From the NCBI GenBank assembly GCA_900540985.1, contig UQIC01000027.1:1-28473 (forward strand): DNA of 28,473 nucleotides, in the 5' to 3' direction. Source of the DNA: an uncultured Collinsella sp. (GTDB taxonomy: Bacteria; Actinomycetota; Coriobacteriia; Coriobacteriales; Coriobacteriaceae). A program made the translations under genes and the position numbers. Within the stretch, counting starts at the first letter, position 1, and every line of letters starts with the position of its first letter. Below are positions 14,775-24,000 of this stretch, piece after piece. The notes beneath the pieces are model-generated. The model searched no databases and was not told where the DNA came from. It worked only from the letters and a program-made list of their open reading frames with translations.

Positions 14775-16997
14775 ATGAATATGCTCAAAATCTCGAAGGC
14801 GATCTTTAGGTCGCTTCTCTCCTCCAGGTCGCTCTGTGTTGTCGTTGTTGCGTTGATGGTTCTTTGTGCTCTGCCCGTCTTCAGGAGCGCGGCTGGCATC
14901 GACGGACGGGTCGAATACCTCGAGTCGGGAATAACCCGTGTTGAGCAGGAATTGTCAGCATCCTATGCGGATGCGCTTGTGAATGCGGGGGAGGACGGTG
15001 TCTATACCTCTTCATCAAGCATGCCCACGCTTCTGTACCCTCTTGCCGCGGGACGTCTTATCTTGGCACCGCTCTCTCCCCTACTTCCGTTTCTGCAGAT
15101 ATCGGATGGAGAGTACACCTATTATGACGGATCGAAGGAGTACTTGCTATGGGTCGCAACGGCCGTTTCCGTCTCGTTCCTTGCCGCGCGTCTTAACAAA
15201 CGTGAAAAGCTCATCATCCAGGCACCGATGGGCGAGCTGGGTAGACTTGTTGCATCGAGCGTATGGGCGAGTGTTTTTGCAATGCTTGCCGTCCTCGCCA
15301 TCAATCTTCCAGGGATAATCGCCGCGCTTGTGAAGAATGGCCCGGGCTCGCCGTTCTATCCGATAGGCTACATTCAATATGCGACTCCGGTTATCAAACC
15401 GGCTTGGCTGGTGTTCGCGCAGACGGCCATCTTGCAATTCTTGGTGGCAGCGTTCATCTCGCTTGTCGTTCACCTTGCCGTGAAGATTGCCAATAACCCT
15501 ACGCTTGGAATCGTGTTCGTATGTGCCCTGATGGGGGTGACGATGGTTCCCGGGTATTACGGAAGATCCATCGCTTTACGTGAGTTCACCCTGTTGAATC
15601 CCCTTACGTATGCGAACACTGAGTTGACCGTCGGCGCCTATAGCCCGTACCCGACAACGCAGATAGTGAATCTGCCTGGACTTTGCTTCGAGCGTGGCGC
15701 GATTGCCCTCGTATGCGCAATCGGGATCGAGGTGCTGGCAATTAGCCTGCTTTGCGTTGCTGGAAAGAGCGGCTGCGCGTGCCCGATATCCCCGATTTGT
15801 CTTGAGAGAGGTTCCTTCACTGCATCGAGAACGGCAACTCGTTCGAGCGCTTGTGCCTCCGCCGTTGCATACGTAAGAACGATGGGGAAACTGCTCCTGC
15901 GTTCTCCTACCCTCGCCGTATGCGCGATTGCAATGTCAACGACGATGCTGGCCCCGGCTCTGGTCGAGATGTTTCCTGACGCTGATAACGTTTCCGCTGT
16001 TCGGTATAGGGATGGGGAGCTCCGTTCAATAGATCGGTATCTAGAGCAGAACGCTGCGAATATGGACGTCGAGGGCAAAGCGGCCCTGGAAGACATGCGG
16101 GATGCTCTTTCGGGTTTCGTGTACGCGCCTATGCCTGCGGAGGGGTTTCGAAGCCTTGCGACGTACGAGCGCGCTCGAGGTGAGCTGGGCGCGGCAGATG
16201 CGACTCTCCTGCAATCGATCGGAATCGAGCCGGAGACTCCTTCTCGTGCGGAGGCGCGCGCCCTTCTGCTTGAGTCGATCGCGAGCTTGCCGGACCCCAA
16301 GGTTTACGAGTTAAGTACGAAGATGCCCCCATTAATCCTCCTTTCGTATCTCCAGGCAGCGCTTCCCTCCTTCTTTTTGCTGTTGCCCGTGGTTGTCACA
16401 TCGCTCGCGTGCACCCACCTGCAGTGTCGTTCCCTTCTGGTTCTCCAGATCCCCGCAACAGCGCATGTGCGTTTTCTGACGGCTGTTGCGCTGGCTCTCC
16501 TGCTTGGCTTGGTGCTGCTTTTGGTGTCGATGGTTCCCGCTGTCGTTGTGTCCGTGATTAAGAACGGTGCGGGTGGATCGGAGTATCCCGTCGCTCTCAT
16601 TCGGGCGGGAGCTTCGACAACGTCCATGGTGGGGGAGGCGGTGTTGTGCAGTATTCCGTTGCTGGTCATGGCATACGGCGTGATTTCCGTCGTCGCTGCG
16701 TTGACAGCAGCGATTAGCCGCAACCCCGTTGTCACCGGAATGGTTTGCGCGGTTCTCTTGGTGTTGGGTTCGTTGAGCGCTCATGTTGAAAGCGTGAGCA
16801 TGGGCGTCGCGCTGCTGGCTCCATTCGCCTCGTTTGATCCCGCTTCCCAGGTGGGGACGATTGGGTTCCTTGGGCGAGGGACGAACGCGATGCCTTTTGG
16901 AGAGGTCGTCGGCGCATCGGGCGCTCTGCTGGTGGTCTTGGGCGCCGTATCTCCGTTGATGGTGCGCCTGAGTGTTCCAAAGATCGAAAGGGGATGA
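14775..16997 (+). CDS. ABC-2-type permease made of two homologous halves (bacteriocin-associated type)
   Basis: A membrane protein of about 740 residues built from two similar units, roughly 1-365 and 366-740. Each has an N-terminal membrane anchor, an extracytoplasmic region of about 60-170 residues (longer in the second half, Glu/Ala-rich), then a cluster of about five hydrophobic segments. Both halves carry the motif NGxGxxxYP with identical spacing (Asn188-Pro196 and Asn597-Pro605). It is followed in both halves by a hydrophobic pair around NNPTLGIVFVCALMG and RNPVVTGMVCAVLLV. It would form the whole membrane part of a transporter by itself. Several starts are possible (ATG 14709, 14757, 14775); 14775 is chosen for AAGG 6 bases upstream and because it lies beyond the hairpin. 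It ends ATGA, overlapping the ATPase start. Confidence 0.75.
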   Translation: MNMLKISKAIFRSLLSSRSLCVVVVALMVLCALPVFRSAAGIDGRVEYLESGITRVEQELSASYADALVNAGEDGVYTSSSSMPTLLYPLAAGRLILAPLSPLLPFLQISDGEYTYYDGSKEYLLWVATAVSVSFLAARLNKREKLIIQAPMGELGRLVASSVWASVFAMLAVLAINLPGIIAALVKNGPGSPFYPIGYIQYATPVIKPAWLVFAQTAILQFLVAAFISLVVHLAVKIANNPTLGIVFVCALMGVTMVPGYYGRSIALREFTLLNPLTYANTELTVGAYSPYPTTQIVNLPGLCFERGAIALVCAIGIEVLAISLLCVAGKSGCACPISPICLERGSFTASRTATRSSACASAVAYVRTMGKLLLRSPTLAVCAIAMSTTMLAPALVEMFPDADNVSAVRYRDGELRSIDRYLEQNAANMDVEGKAALEDMRDALSGFVYAPMPAEGFRSLATYERARGELGAADATLLQSIGIEPETPSRAEARALLLESIASLPDPKVYELSTKMPPLILLSYLQAALPSFFLLLPVVVTSLACTHLQCRSLLVLQIPATAHVRFLTAVALALLLGLVLLLVSMVPAVVVSVIKNGAGGSEYPVALIRAGASTTSMVGEAVLCSIPLLVMAYGVISVVAALTAAISRNPVVTGMVCAVLLVLGSLSAHVESVSMGVALLAPFASFDPASQVGTIGFLGRGTNAMPFGEVVGASGALLVVLGAVSPLMVRLSVPKIERG

Positions 16998-17743
16998 TCT
17001 CGATGATTGACCTTCAAACGCTGACGATCTCTTATGGAAAGAAGGTGCTCGTAGATTCGGTGAACGCTGAGTTTGCCCCGGGTACGGTCTACGGTCTCGT
17101 CGCTCCGAACGGGCATGGAAAGACGACGTTGCTGCGTGCGATGGCAGGTTTGCCGGGTCCTCGCGTGGACGGGAGCATCGTTCTGGATGAGGTGCAGGGT
17201 ACGGGTGCGAGAGAGGTCCGTTCTATGATCTTCTATGCACCTGGTGAGGGGACGCTGCTGTATCCCGGATTGCGTGCGGAAGATCACCTCAAGATGGTTT
17301 GCGATATGTGGCCGCATGCTCGCGATATCGAAGAGATAGTGGAACAAACGCAGATAGGCGAGTTCGCGAAGATGAGGATCCGCACTCTGAGCCAGGGCAT
17401 GAAGCAGCAGCTTACCCTGGCGATTGCGTATGCGACGGGCGCGCGGTACCTTCTATTAGATGAGCCCATGAACGCGCTCGACCCCAGCAGGGTGGACTTG
17501 CATTCCGAGATTCTCAGGAAGCTGGCCGATTCTGGTACGTGCATCATCATGTCATCCCACATCTTGGATTCGGTCGATAGGCTGTGCGATGAGATTCTGT
17601 TTTTGAAGGATGGGAGGCTCATTAGAAGCATTCCGCAAGATGATGCTGCGCCGAAGTCTCCTGGATCCCATTTCGCAAAGCCTGCCGGACGCGCCGAGGG
17701 TGCGCTAAGCACGTATCGGCGACTCTACGAAAAGGGCGGGTAG
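16994..17743 (+). CDS. ABC transporter ATP-binding protein
   Basis: A 249-residue ATPase that powers the two-half permease encoded just before it; the stop and start overlap as ATGA. Walker A is APNGHGKTT (37-45), with Ala instead of the first Gly. The signature is LSQGMKQQ (132-139). Walker B is LLLDEP with Asp156 and Glu157, and the switch His is His189 (MSSHILD). The region where the Q-loop Gln is expected reads FYAPGEGTLLYP, with no Gln. The fusion protein downstream shares the Ala in Walker A and the missing Gln, so the two ATPases share recent ancestry. A second start, ATG 17003, would drop three residues. Substrate (export, or self-protection from, the neighbouring peptide) is inferred from context. 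Confidence 0.88.
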   Translation: MISMIDLQTLTISYGKKVLVDSVNAEFAPGTVYGLVAPNGHGKTTLLRAMAGLPGPRVDGSIVLDEVQGTGAREVRSMIFYAPGEGTLLYPGLRAEDHLKMVCDMWPHARDIEEIVEQTQIGEFAKMRIRTLSQGMKQQLTLAIAYATGARYLLLDEPMNALDPSRVDLHSEILRKLADSGTCIIMSSHILDSVDRLCDEILFLKDGRLIRSIPQDDAAPKSPGSHFAKPAGRAEGALSTYRRLYEKGG

Positions 17744-17745
17744 AA

Positions 17746-17877
17746 ATGCAAGTTAAAAATCTATGTGGCCAATGTGATACCGTTGAACCCGCATATCGAT
17801 ACCGCTCAGCCATTCGCCTCGCCCCCGTCGCACGTATCTTCATCCGGTCGGTTACTTTTAATCTAACAATTCTTTGA
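17746..17877 (+). CDS. Possible 43-residue small ORF (doubtful)
   Basis: An open frame starts 2 bases after the ATPase stop: MQVKNLCGQCDTVEPAYRYR and so on, with a CxxC pair and a basic, hydrophobic C-terminus ending in TIL. The upstream GGGCGGG is a poor ribosome-binding site. It could be a small peptide of the system, a remnant, or chance. No signal peptide is visible. Confidence 0.2.
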   Translation: MQVKNLCGQCDTVEPAYRYRSAIRLAPVARIFIRSVTFNLTIL

Positions 17878-17896
17878 GGAACGTAGGTGCTTCCAA

Positions 17897-19711
17897 ATGT
17901 ACTGTCGACTTCTTCTCAAACTAATCCTAAGAGACAAGGCCGTATGGATCTCTACGCTCGTTCTCGCTGCAGCCTTTTCCGTCCCCATTGCGTTCAATTC
18001 ACCCATCTACGGGCCCTTCTTTATGAAACAGGGCATGCAGAGCTTTGTCGACGCATTCAATACGCGCGCGCCCCAGGCCAGCGGCACAGACCTATCGCCA
18101 GAGCAGCAAGCTGACGCGGAGCTTGCAAGATACGCGAACGCCGCCCTCGCCGCTCAAACCGACGCCGCCTTTCTCGATTCTGCCGAGAGCTACTACGCGC
18201 TCATGGGCGAAGGCTTCCAATCCGGGTCCATCGTGGGAGACCAAGAGACCAATGACGCAGACCTCGCGTATTGCCGCGCCCTGAGCAGCTCCGGCATCAC
18301 GGATATCCCGGCCTCCGCAAACGACCTGCCATTCCTTTCCTTCCTGCCTTACGCCATTGCCACGGCGCCGTCTTTCCTTCCCTTCATCCCCCTCCTTCTC
18401 TCGTCGATACTCGTGCTCGGCGCCACAAGGCCCGGGACCCTGGCGGCAAAGGCGCCCGCGCCCAAATTCCGGCGCCTTATCCAGATCGTGTTTTCGATAA
18501 TCGTCGCGGGGACCGCGATGCTCCTCGCCGGCCTCGCACCCGGGGGCATTTGCGCCTTGGCCCTAAACGGCTTCGGGCAAATTGGGTACCCGATCGCCTT
18601 CTTCCATGACGGCGCGCTTGCCACCACGACCGCGGGAGACGTCTTCACAGCCCTGCTTCTCGCGCTGCTTGCGGGCGGAACCTTGATATCCGTTTGCTCC
18701 GCCGTCCTATCGACCGCGACGAGGCGCGTCCTCGCGGGCCCCCTTACCTCCGCGCTGCTTGTCGCGGCCCCGGCATTCCCGTTACTGTCCGATTCGGCGC
18801 TGGAGCATAACGCTGCGCTCAATCTCCTGCCGCTGGCCGTGTTCTCGCCTATCGAGGCAACGGGTTACGTGGGATGCTTCCCGACGGAATTCATTGGCTC
18901 CGGTTCAGGCAGCGCATCGATGCTTGCCGTGGCCCTGGCATACGTCGCGGTCTTTTTTACGGTCGGCGCCGTTGCGACACGTTCCCCCAAACAGCCTGGA
19001 CCCGCGAAAAAGCACCATGGGCTCGAGCTTCTAGACGCGAGCGTGGGATACGGAAGCACGACGATACTTTCAATCGGGTCGCTTTTCCTGAGCCCGGGAA
19101 CGGCGGCGGGCCTCGTTGCCCCCAACGGCTCGGGGAAAACCACCCTTCTTGAAGCGCTGTCGGGCCAATTTCCCACCCGCATCCGCTCGGGAAGCCTGGC
19201 GGCAGACGGAATCTGCCAACGTCGATCAGCCGAATTTGCAGAACTCGTCTACCTGAGCTCTTCGGGCAGCGCGGATCTCTATCCCACGCTATCGGCCATC
19301 GAGCACCTTGCTTTCGTTAGGGAGGCGTGGAAATCGGCCACCGACATCGACTCGCTCTGCAGCTCCCTCGGAATCTCCCCATATCTCGACAAGCCGACCC
19401 GTAAACTCTCGACAGGAATGAAGCAGCAGGTAAAGCTTGCCATGGCGATATCGACCGATTGCCCGTACCTCATCCTCGATGAACCGCTGAACGGCCTCGA
19501 TCCGGGAAAGCGGAAAACCTCCTGCGACGCGATGCGCAGCGAGGTGGCGCGGGGACGCAGCGTGCTCATCTCAAGCCACCTGCTCGACGACCTGGCAGAC
19601 CTCACCAACTCGTTCTACTTCATCGAGGCCGGCACGCTCGTGGAAAAGATCAAGTCGTCCTCGCAGACGCTCAAGCAGGAATACCTCGATACATACGAGG
19701 GAGGTGAATGA
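17897..19711 (+). CDS. ABC permease-ATPase fusion protein
   Basis: A 604-residue fusion. Residues 1-370 are one permease unit: membrane anchor near 15-35 (ISTLVLAAAFSVPIAF), an extracytoplasmic region of about 110 residues, then about five hydrophobic segments. Residues 375-604 are an ABC ATPase: Walker A APNGSGKTT (408-416), signature LSTGMKQQ (504-511), Walker B LILDEP (Asp528, Glu529), switch His561. The permease part has the NGxGxxxYP motif (Asn224-Pro232) seen twice in the other permease. A homodimer would make a complete transporter. ATG 17897 has TAGGTG 7 bases upstream. The 153-base gap before it, with its own GGTTACTTTTAA motif, suggests a separate promoter. The next gene starts 1 base after its stop. 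Confidence 0.85.
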   Translation: MYCRLLLKLILRDKAVWISTLVLAAAFSVPIAFNSPIYGPFFMKQGMQSFVDAFNTRAPQASGTDLSPEQQADAELARYANAALAAQTDAAFLDSAESYYALMGEGFQSGSIVGDQETNDADLAYCRALSSSGITDIPASANDLPFLSFLPYAIATAPSFLPFIPLLLSSILVLGATRPGTLAAKAPAPKFRRLIQIVFSIIVAGTAMLLAGLAPGGICALALNGFGQIGYPIAFFHDGALATTTAGDVFTALLLALLAGGTLISVCSAVLSTATRRVLAGPLTSALLVAAPAFPLLSDSALEHNAALNLLPLAVFSPIEATGYVGCFPTEFIGSGSGSASMLAVALAYVAVFFTVGAVATRSPKQPGPAKKHHGLELLDASVGYGSTTILSIGSLFLSPGTAAGLVAPNGSGKTTLLEALSGQFPTRIRSGSLAADGICQRRSAEFAELVYLSSSGSADLYPTLSAIEHLAFVREAWKSATDIDSLCSSLGISPYLDKPTRKLSTGMKQQVKLAMAISTDCPYLILDEPLNGLDPGKRKTSCDAMRSEVARGRSVLISSHLLDDLADLTNSFYFIEAGTLVEKIKSSSQTLKQEYLDTYEGGE

Positions 19712-19712
19712 C

Positions 19713-20057
19713 ATGAAACTATTTGAACAGCTGAAGTCCAATGCGTCGCGCATGGCTGTCTACGCCATCCTCGTGGCAACGGCTTTATGCGGAATCGCGG
19801 CACCCGTCTATGCGCTCAACGGGGAGAAAGGCGATGTCGAACCCGCGTACATGGCTTCGACGGTTAAGGACCGGTACAAAGCCTTCTCTGGAGACGCGTT
19901 TTACGTAGCAGAGTACGACACGACCTACCGTGAGCTTCGCTACAACAAGAGATACGACTATCTAGGCGCAGAGGCAATCAGCTATACGTCGGGTTGGTAC
20001 CGCTCCAACTATGGACACATAACCCAGTTCAAGTGTAACTACCGTGTGTACAACTAA
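19713..20057 (+). CDS. Second small secreted peptide of the island
   Basis: A 114-residue precursor with a Sec-type signal (MAVYAILVATALCGIAAPVYA, positions split about 14-34; likely cleavage after VYA). It leaves about 80 residues rich in Tyr, Arg and Asn (AEYDTTYRELRYNKRYDYLG, then YTSGWYRSNYGH) and only one mature Cys. It ends with NYRVYN. I do not recognise a family. The C-terminal ISY..x..YRSNY stretch loosely recalls ISYKTISYRNGY of the first peptide. GGAGGTGA (19700-19707) lies 5 bases before ATG 19713, so this start is preferred over GTG 19704. It is translationally coupled to the permease-ATPase fusion and followed by a strong terminator; likely cargo or target of that transporter (inference). 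Confidence 0.7.
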   Translation: MKLFEQLKSNASRMAVYAILVATALCGIAAPVYALNGEKGDVEPAYMASTVKDRYKAFSGDAFYVAEYDTTYRELRYNKRYDYLGAEAISYTSGWYRSNYGHITQFKCNYRVYN

Positions 20058-20072
20058 AGCAACCGGCCGGGA

Positions 20073-20107
20073 CGAGGGGTGACGCAAAAGCGTCGCCCCT
20101 CGTTTTT
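20073..20107 (+). terminator. Intrinsic terminator ending the island operon
   Basis: A 13-bp stem (20073-20085 with 20090-20102, one G-U pair), loop AAAA, then TTTTT, 15 bases after the second peptide gene. Confidence 0.92.
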
Positions 20108-20116
20108 AACCATGTC

Positions 20117-20135
20117 AACTGAACCTAGTTCAGTT
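20117..20135. other. 8-bp inverted repeat abutting the right direct repeat
   Basis: AACTGAAC-CTA-GTTCAGTT: perfect arms with a 3-base centre, ending 1 base before the right 64-bp repeat. No equivalent is seen beside the left repeat. It could be a recombinase arm site or part of the island end. Confidence 0.4.
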
Positions 20136-20136
20136 T

Positions 20137-20200
20137 GGTTGATTTCCGATCTCAGCCGAACACATTGAGCGGAAAGGCCGTTCCCGCAGTCAGTCGAACG
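20137..20200 (+). repeat. Right 64-bp direct repeat bounding the accessory island
   Basis: Near-identical to 12508-12571 (two differences). It is followed directly by a different, stronger hairpin (20201-20229). It lies between the island's last terminator and the rpmE promoter. Confidence 0.9.
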
Positions 20201-20229
20201 TCCCCGGGGCCCTTCTCAGGCCCCGGGGA
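20201..20229. other. Perfect 11-bp GC hairpin after the right repeat
   Basis: TCCCCGGGGCC (20201-20211) pairs with GGCCCCGGGGA (20219-20229), loop CTTCTCA. It has no T run. At the matching place the left copy has a shorter, different hairpin. The sequence after both (CGGC...CC..A.T.GAAG) looks loosely related. Confidence 0.6.
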
Positions 20230-20311
20230 CGGCATTTTCCCAGTTGAAGGAACGGTGGAGATGTGTTTCGATGGGTCAGATTCGTGTCGTTCCGAAAAGA
20301 CCGTGAACCTT

Positions 20312-20340
20312 TTGTGGGACACGCGGCGCCGTGGTACCAT
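20312..20340 (+). promoter_or_regulatory. Candidate rpmE promoter
   Basis: TTGTGG (20312-20317), a 17-base spacer, and TACCAT (20335-20340). It is placed just before the structured leader. Confidence 0.45.
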
Positions 20341-20353
20341 AGCCGAGTTTGTT

Positions 20354-20402
20354 GTCTTGGTCGGAAACCAAGACGCCTTATGCGCTGATCGGTAACCAGC
20401 GC
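20354..20402 (+). promoter_or_regulatory. rpmE leader with two similar hairpins (candidate L31 autoregulatory leader)
   Basis: Hairpin 1: GTCTTGGT (20354-20361) with ACCAAGAC (20367-20374). Hairpin 2: GCGCTG (20382-20387) with CAGCGC (20397-20402). Their loop sides share a pattern: GGTCGGAAACCA in the first, GATCGGTAACCA in the second, which suggests a repeated protein-binding site. L31 leaders, including a Coriobacteria type, have been described; membership here is inferred from position and structure only. Confidence 0.55.
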
Positions 20403-20424
20403 CTGACCAATAAGGAGTCCTACC

Positions 20425-20850
20425 ATGAAGCAGGGTATCCATCCCCAGTATGTCGAGTGCACGGTGACGTGCTCCTGCGGCAACACCTTCAAGACGCACG
20501 CTACCGTGTCCGAGATGAAGGTCGAGCTTTGCAACGAGTGCCACCCGTTCTACACCGGCCAGCAGAAGTTCGTCGACACCGGTGGACGCGTCCAGCGCTT
20601 CGCCGACAAGTTCGGTGGCGCCGCTGCCGCCCAGCTCAAGAAGGCTGAGGAGGCCAAGGCCGCCAAGGCCGCCAAGGCTGCTGAGGCCGAGGCCGCTCGC
20701 AAGGCCGCCGCTGAGGCTAAGGCTGCCGAGAAGGCTAAGCGTGCCGCTAAGTTCGCCGAGGAGGCTGCCAAGCAGGCTGCCGAGGCTCCCGCAGAGGCTC
20801 CCGTCGAGGAGGCCGCTGCCGAGGCCGAGACCACCGAGGCTGCTGAGTAA
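20425..20850 (+). CDS. rpmE: 50S ribosomal protein L31 with Ala/Lys/Glu-rich C-terminal extension
   Basis: The first 65 residues are a standard zinc-type L31: MKQGIHPQY start, Cys16 and Cys18 (TCSCGN), Cys36 and Cys39 (LCNECHPFYTGQQKF). Residues 66-141 are an extension with no place in ordinary L31 (66-80 residues total). It is built of Ala, Lys and Glu (KKAEEAKAAKAAKAAEAEAA) and shifts from mixed charge to acidic at the end. It should be helical or disordered. AAGGAG lies 7 bases before the ATG. It has its own promoter, leader and terminator, and is the first gene right of the island. Confidence 0.93.
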   Translation: MKQGIHPQYVECTVTCSCGNTFKTHATVSEMKVELCNECHPFYTGQQKFVDTGGRVQRFADKFGGAAAAQLKKAEEAKAAKAAKAAEAEAARKAAAEAKAAEKAKRAAKFAEEAAKQAAEAPAEAPVEEAAAEAETTEAAE

Positions 20851-20887
20851 ATAGCTCGCCGAGCAAACACTCGCATTCATGGCTAAA

Positions 20888-20926
20888 GGACCGCGTATCC
20901 ATCTGGGTGCGCGGCCCTTTTCTTTT
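20888..20926 (+). terminator. Intrinsic terminator of rpmE
   Basis: A stem of about 13 positions (20888-20900 with 20905-20917; two G-U pairs and one mismatch), loop ATCT, then TTTTCTTTT. Confidence 0.75.
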
Positions 20927-20927
20927 A

Positions 20928-20995
20928 TTGGTGCAAACGGACCTGCTCCCATGGCACCAAATTGGTGCGAAGGGGGACAGGTCCGTTTGCACCAA
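20928..20995. repeat. Large nested palindrome (REP-like)
   Basis: Perfect 18-bp outer arms (20928-20945 and 20978-20995) enclose a CTCCC/GGGGG pair and an inner GCACCAA-A-TTGGTGC palindrome. The left arm is related to 6549-6571. It lies between rpmE and secA. Confidence 0.8.
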
Positions 20996-21025
20996 ATGGC
21001 AGAGATGTAGCGTTTGCCCAGATAA

Positions 21026-21062
21026 AACCTGCCAAAATAAACCTGTCCCTGTTTGGCAGGTT
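21026..21062. repeat. Second REP-like inverted repeat before secA
   Basis: AACCTGCCAAA (21026-21036) and TTTGGCAGGTT (21052-21062) are perfect 11-bp arms. The loop contains ACCTGTCCC, the same phrase in reverse as GGGGGACAGGT in the preceding palindrome. Confidence 0.7.
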
Positions 21063-21081
21063 GGTCGTAGTTATTACGTGG

Positions 21082-21097
21082 CGGTCGAGGTCGACCG
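21082..21097. promoter_or_regulatory. Dyad in the secA upstream region
   Basis: CGGTCGA-GG-TCGACCG: 7-bp arms with a 2-base centre, followed directly by TATAGG (21098-21103), which could be a -10. No -35 is evident. Confidence 0.3.
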
Positions 21098-21192
21098 TAT
21101 AGGCCGCGCCTTGTTTGGCTAAAGTACATTTATCTGTGTTTAACTCGCCCAAGGCTGCATGGCGTGGGCGATGGCCAAAAAAGGAAAACCAC

Positions 21193-23999
<2,807 letters not shown>

Positions 24000-24000
<1 letters not shown>

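Larger units (their letters stand above)
12508..20200. mobile_element. Accessory genomic island with recombinase remnant and two peptide-transporter modules
   Basis: The 64-bp near-identical direct repeats enclose about 7.6 kb whose genes are all of accessory type: a 5'-truncated tyrosine recombinase, an XRE regulator with a DUF2975-like partner, two secreted peptides and ABC transporter parts. Without it, the ACT gene and rpmE would be neighbours. Stop-codon use also differs: TGA occurs only inside. There is no tRNA gene at either border. With the recombinase truncated, the island is probably no longer self-mobile. Confidence 0.65.

Noticed and set aside
20640..20830. Short repeats resembling a CRISPR or tandem array
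   Set aside because: They are in-frame Ala/Lys/Glu codons of the L31 extension; there are no spacers and no regular period.
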